Notes: a model not told the origin generated them from the sequence alone. Shown: positions 50,320 through 59,431, numbered from the stretch's first letter. The stretch is DNA of 64,000 nucleotides from Methylocystis hirsuta (GCF_003722355.1 NZ_QWDD01000003.1:124001-188000), one strand, 5' to 3'. A program made the numbers and translations.

Positions 50320-50672
50320 GGACGAACTTCGAAAGTGAAGCTGCCTTCGGTCTTGTGCGTGTCGACCGACAGCGCCCGCCAACGCACTCGGTAAACTCCC
50401 GGCGGCAACGGCCTCAGGCCGACTTGCGCGAGGCTCGCGGCCGAATCGACGCGCGTGCCGCCGGTGTCGACGCGGACGCCGACCGCGTTGAAGACCGCGA
50501 TCGAGGTGAACGCTGGTTCGATATTTTGGGTGAACCACAGCGTCACCGCGGAGGGCGCGGCGCTCACCGTGTTTCCGACCCGGGGCTCCGCATGGTCGAG
50601 CGAGGCGTGGGCTTGCGCTCCGCCGGCGCCGACGAGCGACGCGAGAAGCATAAATGTGGCTGTGTGGCGCAT
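50316..50672 (-). CDS. copC: Periplasmic copper-binding protein CopC
   Basis: A 118-residue protein with a signal peptide (FMLLASLVGAGGAQA) and mature N-terminus HASLDHAEPRVGNTV, the histidine-brace start of CopC. The immunoglobulin-like fold shows VTLWFTQNIEPAF and PPGVYRVRWRALSVDTHKTEG with the third ligand histidine. It should carry Cu(II) in the periplasm. The start at 50672 has GAGG about ten bases upstream; an alternative ATG at 50687 overlaps the preceding stop. Confidence 0.9.
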   Translation of the reverse strand: MRHTATFMLLASLVGAGGAQAHASLDHAEPRVGNTVSAAPSAVTLWFTQNIEPAFTSIAVFNAVGVRVDTGGTRVDSAASLAQVGLRPLPPGVYRVRWRALSVDTHKTEGSFTFEVRP

Positions 50673-50683
50673 AGTTACATACC

Positions 50684-51796
50684 TCATTGGAAGGACAGCG
50701 AGGTTGGCGAACCGATCGTGGTCGGGAGCACGGCCTGTATAATCGGCCGGCCAATCGTCGTGGGGAATATGTCGTCGAGATAGAAGTGGAGCTGAAGCAT
50801 CCAGCCAACCGACTTGCCGCTTGCGCGGTTGATCGGAATGATCGCCTCGGCGCCGAGCTGGAAATACTGGCCCGTCCAAATGACGCCAGGATTTACCGTG
50901 CCGACGAGCTGCCGCCCCGACGTCAATGTATTGGTGAAGGGCTGCGCGAACTTCGCCTCCACGAGGGGGGTGAGGCGATTTATGAAATCCGGCAGCTCTA
51001 GGTCGATCACCTGGGCCTTCAGGTAAGGAAGGCTGTACTGAACGGTGCCGCCCCAAACGAAGGCGTATGGATTGCGCCCCACTTCGTGGTGCAACTCTAT
51101 GTGTTGTTCACCGCCTTCTTCTTCATGATGCTCCTCTTCATGATGCTCCTCCTCAACATGCAACGTGGACGTGACGGTCCGCCTCCACGTCGGCACGGAA
51201 TAGCCAAACTGGCCGGTCACGGCGAAGGGGCGCAAGAATCCGACTGAATCAGGAAGGTCGCCGAAGCCTTTGCCGAAATAAATCATCGGCGTCAGAGAGG
51301 TAAACCGCTCGGCGCCGACCGATCTATTGCCGGTGGCGCCCCATTCAACAGAAAGCCCGGCCTTGACGACGAATTCGGCTTCGGGAGCCGTCAGAAATTG
51401 ATATTGAAACGAGGTTTCGAAATTGTGCCAGCCGCTGGCGCGGGAGCCGCCAATTGCGTGCAGACGCGTCCAACCCGACTCGACTGAAACGGCGAAATCT
51501 TGCGTGATGCGTTTCTGCCACTCACCCACGATCCCGTAGTCGCGCGGGGGCGACGTCGCCCCCGACCCCCCACCACCGTGGCCGTCACCGTGACCATCGC
51601 CGCCGCCGTGACCATGGGCGGCCCCCAGGCCTGAGCCGCCAATAAAGCTAAGCTCGTCATTCACGCAAGGGTCATGCACAGCGAGCGTCGACGGAAAGAA
51701 ACGGGCTCCCACGAAACAATGGGCGAAAGCCGGGGATGCGGCGAGAAGCGCGGCCATGCCCAATGCGGGCGCCGCGACGTTGGATATGCGTGTCAT
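50684..51796 (-). CDS. His/Glu-rich outer-membrane beta-barrel protein
   Basis: A 370-residue exported protein. A signal peptide (LGMAALLAASPAFA) is followed by HCFVGARFFPSTL, so a histidine would be the first mature residue. A glycine-histidine run (AAHGHGGGDGHGDGHGG) and a second run HVEEEHHEEEHHEEEGG then HIELHHE sit in predicted loops. The rest alternates in barrel-like strands and ends LSFQ with terminal phenylalanine near the end, as for outer-membrane proteins. Its place directly before copC and copD suggests copper uptake or binding at the outer membrane. No close family name is known to me. Confidence 0.72.
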   Translation of the reverse strand: MTRISNVAAPALGMAALLAASPAFAHCFVGARFFPSTLAVHDPCVNDELSFIGGSGLGAAHGHGGGDGHGDGHGGGGSGATSPPRDYGIVGEWQKRITQDFAVSVESGWTRLHAIGGSRASGWHNFETSFQYQFLTAPEAEFVVKAGLSVEWGATGNRSVGAERFTSLTPMIYFGKGFGDLPDSVGFLRPFAVTGQFGYSVPTWRRTVTSTLHVEEEHHEEEHHEEEGGEQHIELHHEVGRNPYAFVWGGTVQYSLPYLKAQVIDLELPDFINRLTPLVEAKFAQPFTNTLTSGRQLVGTVNPGVIWTGQYFQLGAEAIIPINRASGKSVGWMLQLHFYLDDIFPTTIGRPIIQAVLPTTIGSPTSLSFQ

Positions 51797-51872
51797 TGAT
51801 TGTCGCCTTTTCGATTCGAACGTGAAGGGCCGACGCGCCAGTAGAATCGCGCCGGAACCGTGAGATTTGCGT

Positions 51873-52343
51873 TCAGATCGAAACTGGCGGAGCGCGCGGC
51901 TGTCCCGAATGCGACACAGCGCGCGGAGCCGGACGCGCCAACTCGAAACGAGCCGGCGTTGACGCCGCGACGGGGGGGAGAATCAGAACATCAAAGGCGG
52001 GAAGAATGCCTGCGAACTGTAAGGTCGTCCCGCAGAGCGGGCAGGTACGGGCGCAGTCCTTGCCGTTGGGCAGCCCGTCGTCCGGGTTCGTTTCGCCGCT
52101 TTCGGCATGGTGCGGACAGGCCGGCGCGCCGAGCGCGGCGTCGCCGCTTGCCGCATAGACAGCGGCGCTTTCGACGTGATGCGCCGGATGATGATGGAAA
52201 CCGATGGCAAGCAGTTGTGCGCAGACGGCGAGAAACGCCGCGAGGCAGAGGGCGACAGACCTCCACCCCGCTCGCGGAGCCAGACCCCCCGCGCCGGGCG
52301 CAACAACTTGTTTCTCGTACTTTCTCCGAGCCACCGAACTCAA
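51873..52343 (-). CDS. DUF2946-type protein, copper-cluster associated
   Basis: A 156-residue protein with one hydrophobic segment (ALCLAAFLAVCAQLLAIG) followed by FHHHPAHH and, later, CPHHAESGE and CARTCPLCGTTLQF, a DUF2946-like arrangement of histidine and cysteine pairs. The start is TTG at 52343 or GTG three codons on; both lack a good ribosome site. It is the first gene of the copper operon, 76 bases before the outer-membrane protein. Metal binding is likely, role unknown. Confidence 0.6.
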   Translation of the reverse strand: MSSVARRKYEKQVVAPGAGGLAPRAGWRSVALCLAAFLAVCAQLLAIGFHHHPAHHVESAAVYAASGDAALGAPACPHHAESGETNPDDGLPNGKDCARTCPLCGTTLQFAGILPAFDVLILPPVAASTPARFELARPAPRAVSHSGQPRAPPVSI

Positions 52344-52549
52344 CCCGATGCGGCGTTGAGCAATTTATATACAATTTTAGAGGTGGGAATAAAGTCCAAG
52401 GCTGTGACTTAGTGAAATGACAGCAGGAATGTGGCAAAAGCGCAACAGCCCTGAAGCCCATTAACGCGGCGCGTTTAGGTGCCAATCGACCGCTCGACGT
52501 CCTCGCCGAGGCGCCCCTCGAGCCAGCGTCGCCAGTATCGACGTCGCCA

Positions 52550-53027
52550 GACTGCGATGCTCGTTCTCCGGCGCCAAGAATCGATCCGACGACTGGTCGG
52601 CACATCTCACCACTCACTGCAGCGGCGCTTTGCGTCAAGCCAAGGGGACAAATGACGAGCCGCCAGATGTGCGTCGTCGATGCTCTGAAGGCGGGGTCGG
52701 AGGAGTTCACTGTGATGCGTCAGCTTGCGATGCGGTTTAGCGGCCTGTTTCGCAGCGGCACCTTGGAAAAGCTGGACGAATGGCTACATGATGCGTTTTC
52801 TTGCGGCATCTACACCATGCGACGCTTTGCGAAGGCATTGCGGCAAGACAAAAGCGCGGTGCAGAACGCTGTGACGGACCCGTGGAGCAACGGACAGACG
52901 GAGGGCCAGATCAATCGATTGAAGACGCTAAAGCGGTCCATGTATGGTCGCGCCAGCATTGAACTGCTTCGCGCGCGGATGCTACCGCTTCAGGATTGCG
53001 ACTTGCACCGAGAGTGAAACAGACCCC
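52550..53027 (+). mobile_element. ISL3-family transposase C-terminal fragment
   Basis: The frame reads SPAPRIDPTTGRHISPLTAA, then EFTVMRQLAMRFSGLFR, FAKALRQDKSAVQNAVTDPW and SNGQTEGQINRLKTLKRSMY with the stop at 53015-53017, followed by AGTGAAACAGACCCC, a right-end-like sequence. The N-terminal two thirds are absent. It ends exactly where a PhaC-like gene on the opposite strand is cut. Confidence 0.85.
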
Positions 53028-53029
53028 TT

Positions 53030-53748
53030 TTATGCGCGAAGCTTGGTCAGGTTCGCGCGGCCAGATCGTGGCCATATATCGTCCCAGTACGCGGCCCTCG
53101 CCAAGACGGATCAGCTCGTTGATCATGATGTCGTTCATGGGATTGTAGGGTACCGACAAGGCCGACGTCTCCGCCGCCATGTCGGACAGGCGCGCCCGCA
53201 AGAACGAGCTTGCGAACCTTGTCAGGAAAGCGCGTCGCATAGATCAACGATAGCCACCCACCCTGACAAAGACCGATCAACGCTACCGGAGCGCCTACAT
53301 CGTCGACAGCAATGTTGAGCTCGGCAAGGTGGCTGTCGATCGTATGGAGCTGCGTTTGCATCGTCGCTGACATCCATTCGACGAGAAAAAGACGTGAACA
53401 TCCATTGGTGCGCAGGGTTTCGATGAGGCTGTGCGCAGGCGCGAGATCGGCGAGCGCAGCGTCATGCAGCGCAAATGGCGCGACGACGTCGACAGGACAG
53501 CAGCCATTCCCCGCCAAAGAAAAGTCGCGCAGACGTAAAGCGGTAAGAACGAGCATTTCGTGGTTCGGCGTCGTCCATTCCGGTTTTTCGCACACTGTTG
53601 GCGCATCATTATCTGGCGGATCATTACATTGACGAGCCCACAACGTCGCATGGCTGCTCAGCTCCAGCGCGCGCTGAAACATGTCCAACGTCGCCACCCA
53701 CGGCCAAGCCCATACGTTCCATGGACCCCATTCTCGGCGTTGCTTCAT
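53030..53748 (-). pseudogene. Second PhaC-like hydrolase, frameshifted and 3'-truncated
   Basis: The product parallels the intact gene at 14570-15634: WNVWAWPWVATLDMFQRAL, VVAPFALHDAALADLAPAH, GLCQGGWLSLIYATRFPDK and VRKLVLAGAPV. A shift after GAPV moves the frame; the correct one continues MAAETSALSVPYNPMNDIMI and ATIWPREPDQASRI and then meets the ISL3 fragment. The acid and histidine residues of the triad are lost. It keeps the RFPDK residues that the intact copy lacks. Confidence 0.8.
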
Positions 53749-53754
53749 GAGTGC

Positions 53755-53991
53755 TTAATCTTCCGCATTCTTCCCCAAATCGCGCTCTAGGTATTCGCTT
53801 TCTGCGTCGGCCGAATGCTCGGTCGCGCGCAGGACGGCAGCGTTGGCCGCGCGGATCGCGTAACCTTCATTTCGGGTCTGAGCGAGGACGCTGTTTGCGA
53901 CCTCGGCCCAAAGCCGACAGAGGTGTGGCGTACCCGCCTTATGCGTTGTGCCGCGGGGCGTCTTGCGGTTGCCAAGGCATTGTTCGTTCAC
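53755..53991 (-). CDS. Small hypothetical protein upstream of the PhaC-like gene
   Basis: A 78-residue protein containing LCRLWAEVANSVLAQTRNEGY and AVLRATEHSADAESEYL, predicted as two helices. It ends six bases before the PhaC-like start, so the two were probably one operon, and its helical form would suit a phasin- or PhaE-like partner, though no sequence signature proves it. The start may be internal. Confidence 0.45.
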   Translation of the reverse strand: MNEQCLGNRKTPRGTTHKAGTPHLCRLWAEVANSVLAQTRNEGYAIRAANAAVLRATEHSADAESEYLERDLGKNAED

Positions 53992-54378
53992 TCCACTGCG
54001 GAGCTCCGATCCGACGGAAACGCATGAACCGAAGCCGGTAACGAGTCGTTGGACGCAGGCGGGCGACCCAGCGGCATTTCCGAGTCGCCTCCTCGGACAT
54101 AGCGCGCCAGCATGCTATCCAACATATAGTGTGCGCCTGCTTGGCGCCTCATAGGATTTGATCTTGTCCAAGGGAAGCAATCCGATTCGATGCCTTGATG
54201 GGTCCGATAATTGCCGCCCTCGGGCCACTGGACTGGCTAGCTTCGAGACCAGCTGCCTCAGTGGGATAGCGACGCCGTAGCATATCGGGAGCCCTTTCCT
54301 TCAGCGTCGCCCAAGCTTACAACTTGTTTCAACTATGAAGCCCTTTACGACAGCGCTTCTCCCCCACCGAGGTCTGGA
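53992..54378. other. Intergenic stretch, no supported gene
   Basis: About 390 bases between divergent genes. Likely holds the promoters of the PhaC-like operon and of the DUF6629 gene; no clear boxes were picked out. Confidence 0.4.
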
Positions 54379-55065
54379 ATGTGTATCTCAGCCCCGATAA
54401 GTTTCACTGTCAGCGCCGCCCTCGCTGCCATTGGCGTTGCCACGATCCGGAAAGCGATGCTCTATGATCGGCGCATGCTCGTCTTCTCCCTGTTTCCCGC
54501 GATTTTTTCGTTTCACCAGTTCACCGAAGGAATGGTCTGGTTGTCATTGAGCGGAGCGGTCGACGGAAAGTTTTACAGCTATGCCTATATTTTTGTGGCG
54601 GTCCTTGTATGGCCGATTTTGACGCCTCTAGCGTCGGCGCTTGCGGAAACTGACCCGGACATGAAACGCCACCGATACGCTTTTTTCGGCGCCGCGCTTG
54701 TTGTCCTCGGCTATCTCGTTTTCAAGCTCGTCAACGCCTCCGGGCTCGATGTGAAGGTGGTCGACCATTCGCTGAGTTATGTCATCAAATATGATACGGA
54801 GCCGCCCGCATATGCGGAATACGTCTATGCCGCTGCAACGCTCCTACCCCTGCTGACTCTGAGCAACTCCGCGCTCAGATTGATCGGCGTCCTCGTCGGC
54901 GCGACTTTTCTATACGCGGTCATGGAGAAAGAAGAGGTCTGGTTCTCGGCGTGGTGTCTCTCTGCTGCGATCTTCAGCACGCTGCTATTTCTTGCGATCA
55001 AAGGTCCAGAGGACGCGTCGGTTGTCGCCGCGGCGGCCTCAAAGCCCACATGGGAGCCGCCGTGA
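54379..55065 (+). CDS. DUF6629-type multi-pass membrane protein
   Basis: A 228-residue membrane protein beginning MCISAPISFTVSAALAAIG with about seven spans (YAYIFVAVLVWPILTPLAS, YAFFGAALVVLGYLVFKL, WCLSAAIFSTLLFLAI) and FHQFTEGMVWLSL between the second and third. The layout fits DUF6629. The C-terminus (AASKPTWEPP) is polar. It stands alone. Function unknown; compare the DUF5765 protein at 1471-2220, which has the same MCxS start. Confidence 0.75.
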   Translation: MCISAPISFTVSAALAAIGVATIRKAMLYDRRMLVFSLFPAIFSFHQFTEGMVWLSLSGAVDGKFYSYAYIFVAVLVWPILTPLASALAETDPDMKRHRYAFFGAALVVLGYLVFKLVNASGLDVKVVDHSLSYVIKYDTEPPAYAEYVYAAATLLPLLTLSNSALRLIGVLVGATFLYAVMEKEEVWFSAWCLSAAIFSTLLFLAIKGPEDASVVAAAASKPTWEPP

Positions 55066-55102
55066 GTCTTTAATCAATTGACAAACTCTCCCTCTTTCCG
55101 CT

Positions 55103-55619
55103 CAGATCTCGTCGGAGGAACTCGAGCAAGCCGAGGAGGAAGGCTGGCTCGCTGGAAATCGCTCCTATCGCGATCTGCGTGGTTGTGGGTGGGACAATGT
55201 TCGCATTGCCCTTGACGTCGAAATCGCTATGATCAACCGTCTTAAAGCAGCCGACGACCTCGCCGCGGCCGCCTTAGCATTTGAGGACGAAACAGGCAAT
55301 TTCATTTGAAGACGAACCGGCGCTTTGGGGCCTAGACGTTGGTGTCGCTGCAGCAACGATTGCGCTTTCAGCCTATGGCGCCACGCCAGTATCAAGCTGC
55401 AATGCGGGCGCGTTCGGCGGGCATCACCAAGCAGCATATCCCTACGTAGCTTTTTTCCTGCCGAAAGAGTTGGCGTCTGAGATAATGCTTTGTGCCGAGG
55501 CGGCTGACGTTGGTCTTGTCTGCGACGAAAATGGCATCGCGCAGATCTATGGAAAAGGGGGTCTAGTTCGGTTCGCAGAAACCGCGTGGAAGATAGGCAC
55601 CGGCTTGAGAATGCCATAA
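55103..55619 (+). pseudogene. Hypothetical protein, frameshifted
   Basis: Two overlapping frames appear to be one gene. The first encodes SSEELEQAEEEGWLAGNRS, YRDLRGCGWDNVRIAL and ends GNFI at 55307-55309; the second (55281-55619) continues SFEDEPALWGLDVGVAAATI, SSCNAGAFGGHHQAAYPYV and AEAADVGLVCDENG. No start codon with ribosome site is seen for the first piece. I do not know the function. Confidence 0.5.
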
Positions 55620-55907
55620 CGCACCCCGAATTTATGCCGGCCTCCGCGCCTCCATCGTCCAACGCGGGCTTAACGCTCAGCGACCGCAACAACCCGCGCC
55701 TGGCGATGTCCTCCGTCGGGTCTCGACGCCCACCCCGCCTTGATCCGCGGCACATTGGCGTCCGGCACTATGGGCTATCGAGCGCAATATCCCGGGCGGC
55801 CCACCAACGTGATCTTTGGCATGTCCCAAACTCCGCGACAGGCAGACGAAAGGCTCTCTCACCCTCTATCCCGTCACGAAACCCGAAGGGACCCTCACTT
55901 TTTCCGC
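55620..55907. other. Intergenic stretch before the toxin-antitoxin promoter
   Basis: About 290 bases with no motif. It ends in the promoter listed next. Confidence 0.4.
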
Positions 55908-55938
55908 TTGAACCAGCCAGATCATGCCATATAATATG
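55908..55938 (+). promoter_or_regulatory. Sigma-70 promoter and palindrome of the MbcA/RES operon
   Basis: TTGAAC (55908-55913) and TATAAT (55930-55935) are separated by 16 bases. The minus-10 box lies inside the palindrome CATATAATATG (55928-55938), a natural operator for autorepression by the antitoxin. Transcription would begin about 25 bases before the ATG at 55967. Confidence 0.7.
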
Positions 55939-55966
55939 CACTATAAAACTGGCAGGAAACCTTCCC

Positions 55967-56437
55967 ATGACCGCCATTAAACCACGCGCCCCGCAGCCCA
56001 AGAAGGCCACGCCATCCGGGCGGAAGGCGACCAGGAAGGCCGCAGCTCCAATCGCCAGCTTCTCGGGCTCAGCGGAGCAGGGGCCTTTGGCCGCGAAGCT
56101 GATGAACCACAAAGGCGTCGTCTCCGTTGACAGGGTCGCCGCGACCTTCGGCATGTCGAAAGGCCAGCTCGCTGAAACCATCGGATTGAGCCGCGAAGCG
56201 CTCTATAAGCTGGCGCGCCTTGAAGCACCCAAGACCCAGTCTCGCCTTAGGGAAATGCTCGAAATCGTCTCGCGCGTCGCTGGGTGGGCCGGCGGCAGGG
56301 AACAGGCCATGGCCTGGTATCGCGCCCAGCCGATCGCGGCCTTTGGCGGACGCACCGCCGAGGCGCTGGTCAAGGACGGGCAAGCGAGCGCATTGCGCGA
56401 TTATCTCGACCACATCGCCCTAGGCGGCTTTGCTTGA
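55967..56437 (+). CDS. MbcA/ParS/Xre-type antitoxin (DUF2384)
   Basis: A 156-residue antitoxin. The basic N-terminus (PRAPQPKKATPSGRKATRK) precedes an Xre-like HTH (VSVDRVAATFGMSKGQLAET, LSREALYKLARLE) and the toxin-binding C-terminal domain (AGGREQAMAWYRAQPIAAF then RTAEALVKDGQASALRDYL). It should neutralise the downstream RES toxin and repress its own promoter. AGGAAAC lies before the ATG. Confidence 0.88.
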   Translation: MTAIKPRAPQPKKATPSGRKATRKAAAPIASFSGSAEQGPLAAKLMNHKGVVSVDRVAATFGMSKGQLAETIGLSREALYKLARLEAPKTQSRLREMLEIVSRVAGWAGGREQAMAWYRAQPIAAFGGRTAEALVKDGQASALRDYLDHIALGGFA

Positions 56438-56952
56438 GGTTTCGGGCGACCTGTTATCGGGCGCATGATCCACGGTGGTCCTTCGCGCCGCTCTCGGGCG
56501 AGGGCGCGGCGGTCCACGGCGCGCGCTTCAATCCCAAGGGGATGCCGGCGCTTTATCTGGCGCTCTCCATCATGACCGCCGTCAAGGAGATCAATCAGGG
56601 CTTCGCGCATAAGATCGAGCCATGCGTACTCTGCTCCTATGACGTCGATTGCGAGGACGTCGTCGATCTTCGTTCCGAGGAAACGCGAAAAGCAGCCGGC
56701 GTTTCCTTCGACGACATGGCCTGCGCCTGGTTCTCCGACATTTCGCAGCGCCGAGAGCCGCCCACATGGCGGGTCGCGCGAATTCTTATCGAGACGGGAA
56801 ATGCCGGCATTCTCGTTCCGAGCTTCGCTCCTGGCGCGACCGACACCGATCAAAATCTGGTACTCTGGAAATGGGGGAAGGACCGTCCCCACAAAGTCTC
56901 GGTCTACGATCCGAGCGGCCGGCTGCCCAAGGATCAGCTCTCTTGGAAATAG
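56434..56952 (+). CDS. RES-domain toxin
   Basis: A 172-residue RES protein: LRFRATCYRAHDPRWSFAP, GAARFNPKG-like HGARFNPKGMPALYLAL with the key arginine, VKEINQGFAHKIEP with the glutamate, and the serine near VPSFAPGATDTDQNLVLWKW. RES toxins (MbcT, Res) destroy NAD+ by phosphorolysis or hydrolysis. The start is TTG at 56434 overlapping the antitoxin stop (TTGA). The module appears complete, unlike parDE. Confidence 0.88.
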   Translation: MRFRATCYRAHDPRWSFAPLSGEGAAVHGARFNPKGMPALYLALSIMTAVKEINQGFAHKIEPCVLCSYDVDCEDVVDLRSEETRKAAGVSFDDMACAWFSDISQRREPPTWRVARILIETGNAGILVPSFAPGATDTDQNLVLWKWGKDRPHKVSVYDPSGRLPKDQLSWK

Positions 56953-57278
56953 CGCCTGATTATTATGACGCCATCGGTCCGGCGGTCGGGACCTGCCCCT
57001 TTGCCGCCTCGCATAACTGGCGAGGCCATTGCTCAGTGCACGCGCAGCGCATGAAGATTGATCATGGCCGATCCATCCGTAGAAAACTTATCACGCTGCG
57101 TTACTGCTGAAGCATGAACGCAAAAGGCGGCTTCTGGAGCCTTGTTGAAAAATGCGGAGCAAACTTATTCTGCGCATGCAAAACGAATGTTCCCATGCTG
57201 CTTTCAACAAGCAGCCAATAACTTGCTTCATTCCGAAGATCGTGTACGTGTTTTCATCGTCTATTCGGGAAGGGATCC
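56953..57278. other. Intergenic stretch, no supported gene
   Basis: About 325 bases after the toxin. No motif. GGGAAGGGATCC precedes the next ATG. Confidence 0.4.
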
Positions 57279-57545
57279 ATGGAACTCAGCAAACGTCAAA
57301 TCCGTCAATTACAAAAGATTGTCGAAACCGCACAGGCAATACTCGCGGATGCGAGGAAGAGATCCCAGCCGCGAAAGTCCAGGACTCCGGCGAGCGTTCC
57401 TGCTCGCGGGGTACGGGCGCGGCGCAGTGGAAAAGCGCTTGTAGCATTCAGGAAAGCGATACGCGCGGAACGCAAGAGAGGCGTGCCCGTTACCGAGATC
57501 GCGAAACGGCACAATGTGAGCACGACATATATCTATCAGCTCTAG
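57279..57545 (+). CDS. Small helix-turn-helix protein
   Basis: An 88-residue basic protein. The N-terminal helix (ELSKRQIRQLQKIVETAQAI) leads through an arginine/lysine-rich linker to RAERKRGVPVTEIAKRHNV and STTYIYQL, a resolvase-like HTH at the very C-terminus. A ribosome site GGGAAGG lies eight bases before the ATG. It is likely a DNA-binding accessory factor; its target is unknown. Confidence 0.6.
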   Translation: MELSKRQIRQLQKIVETAQAILADARKRSQPRKSRTPASVPARGVRARRSGKALVAFRKAIRAERKRGVPVTEIAKRHNVSTTYIYQL

Positions 57546-57609
57546 TTACCGGATGAATGAGGGCTCCTTAAGCGAATTCGCCCTGACCTCGGGCGCGATT
57601 TGGCTTGCG

Positions 57610-58375
57610 CTAAATGCTCAGGCTCAATTGAACGTCAAGCTTCGACTGCTCTTCACTGAGAGACGACAGCGTTACGCCCAACAGCCGAATTCCCCTTGGC
57701 GCCGGAAACACGGGTCCGAGCAAAGCAAGGGCGAGCTGTTCGAGTTGGGCTTGCGTTGCAATAGACGCGGGGCCCGTACGGCTGCGCGTGATCTGGCGGA
57801 AATCTGCATATTTCACCTTCAATGTGACGGTGCGCCCACGTATTCCCGCGCTCTCGCAGTAGCGCCAGACTTTTTCGATGATCGGCTGGAGCGCGGCGCG
57901 CGCCGCTGCGAAGGTGAAGAGATCCTCGACAAAGGTGTTTTCGGCTCCCACCGACTTGCGCACGCGGTCAGGGCGGACCGGCCTGTCGTCGACGCCCCGC
58001 GCAATCCAATAGTAATAAGGCCCCGATTTTCCGAAATGGTGTTGAAGGAAAGCAAGCGTTTGCGCTCTGAGATCAAGCCCGGTTTCGATCCCAAGCCGGT
58101 TCATCTTCGTAGTCGTTGCCGGCCCGACGCCATGGAATTTGCCGACCTGAAGGGCCTCGACAAAGGCCGGCCCCATCTTCGGCGTGATGACGAAGAGGCC
58201 GTCGGGCTTCCTGTAATCGGAGGCGAGCTTGGCCAGGAATTTGTTATAGGAAACACCCGCCGAAGCGGTGAGGCCGGTCTCAGTGCGAATTCTCGCCCGT
58301 ATGTCCTCGGCGATCTGTGTCGCCGACGCGATTCCCTTCAAATTCTCGGTCACATCGAGATAGGCTGTAAATCGG
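57610..58375 (-). pseudogene. dinB: DNA polymerase IV (DinB), 5'-truncated
   Basis: The frame starts in AYLDVTENLKGIASATQIAE and continues TGLTASAGVSYNKFLAKLAS, VGKFHGVGPATTTKMNRLGI and the little-finger domain (GRTVTLKVKYADFRQITRS, RGIRLLGVTLSSL). The first 100 residues are missing, including the metal-binding aspartate of the first motif, and the SxDE motif is replaced by RRFTAYLDV. It cannot catalyse. Family length is about 360 residues. Confidence 0.85.
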
Positions 58376-58596
58376 CGCCACGGAATGACCCCATCTGCAC
58401 CATTTAAATGAGTGACTTCGCGTGCCGATCGGCATCCGGACCCCGCGCCGATTCACACTATAACCCATCCGTCCGAATTCCGCCCGCTAGCGTGTCAATG
58501 CCCGTTGCGTAGCGACAGGCTTGATACGAGGTCTGGTGTGTTCCAATGATCGCTACGCTCGGATCAGCGCGAACCCTCCCACAACCGGAGATGTCC

Positions 58597-59014
58597 ATGG
58601 TCGACAGGAAGGCTGCCACTATCGATCGGGAGAACGTCCGATCCGCGATTACAAGGGCTCTTACCGGCCAGAGTGAGTCCCTGCCCCCGCCCGAGCGGGC
58701 TGAGCATTTCGGAGAACACTTCGCCCGCTTCGGCGACGCTCAGGTCGTGCTTCTCGGCGAGGCGACCCATGGAACGTCCGAATTCTATCGAGCGCGCGCC
58801 GCCATCACCCGGGAACTCGTCAGAAACCATGGCTTCACCATCGTCGCCGTTGAGGCCGATTGGCCAGATGCGGCGCGGATAGATCGCTATGTCCGCCATC
58901 ATGCCCCGAAGGCAGTCTCCGGCGAAGCCTTCACCCGTTTTCCGACTTGGATGTGGCGCAACGTCGAAGTGATGGAATTTTTGGATTGGTTGAGAGACCA
59001 TAACGAGGGACTGC
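58597..59014 (+). pseudogene. Erythromycin-esterase family protein, N-terminal fragment
   Basis: The product shows [40 protein letters not shown] and [20 protein letters not shown], the N-terminal third of the EreA/ChaN-like erythromycin-esterase family. After RDHNEGLP the frame enters an IS21 end. GGAG six bases before the ATG at 58597 supports that start. Family members in stress clusters are usually about 420-450 residues. The catalytic core is lost. Confidence 0.85.
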
Positions 59015-59150
59015 CTGTCAACGGCGGCGACAAATTGTGCCAGATGGCGGCGTAAAAGTGTACCGTTCTGGTTGAGAGAAAAGGGCCGTGAAGCCCTTGT
59101 GAGTTGGGTTGTCGCGCGCATTGAGGCGCGCGGAGCGTAGCGAAGCGCGC
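59015..59150 (+). mobile_element. Solo IS21 end, identical to the IS21 at 44498
   Basis: These 136 bases, beginning CTGTCAACGGCGGCGAC, match 44498-44633 without a difference that I can find. Neither istA nor istB follows. The flanking sequence on the right (CGCAAGCGTGGG) is unrelated to IS21. Confidence 0.9.
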
Positions 59151-59161
59151 CGCAAGCGTGG

Positions 59162-59431
59162 GTGTGGAGCCAATATAAAGGCGTTTTGGCGGGCGTTGAA
59201 AGCCGCGGCTCTGCCGTAGTGAAACAGTCTGTTCCACCTTCGGGGAGCCGGACTCAGATCAAGGTAGAGCTCCTGCAAACGGTCAGCGACCGCCAATCGG
59301 CGCCTGAGACGGAAGCGCTGATTCGCGCGGACAGAGCGCGGCATCCGCTTGCAGTCGCAGTCGGGTTTGCGGCGGCAATTATGATCCTCGTCGTACTGGC
59401 TTGGCTCTTTTCTCTTGGCTCCGCGCCGTAG
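59162..59431 (+). CDS. Small C-terminally membrane-anchored protein
   Basis: An 89-residue open frame with a soluble start and one C-terminal membrane span (LAVAVGFAAAIMILVVLAWLF). The first 19 codons abut the IS21 scar, so a GTG at 59219 (VKQSVPPSGSRTQ) may be the original start. No family is recognised. Confidence 0.45.
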   Translation: MWSQYKGVLAGVESRGSAVVKQSVPPSGSRTQIKVELLQTVSDRQSAPETEALIRADRARHPLAVAVGFAAAIMILVVLAWLFSLGSAP

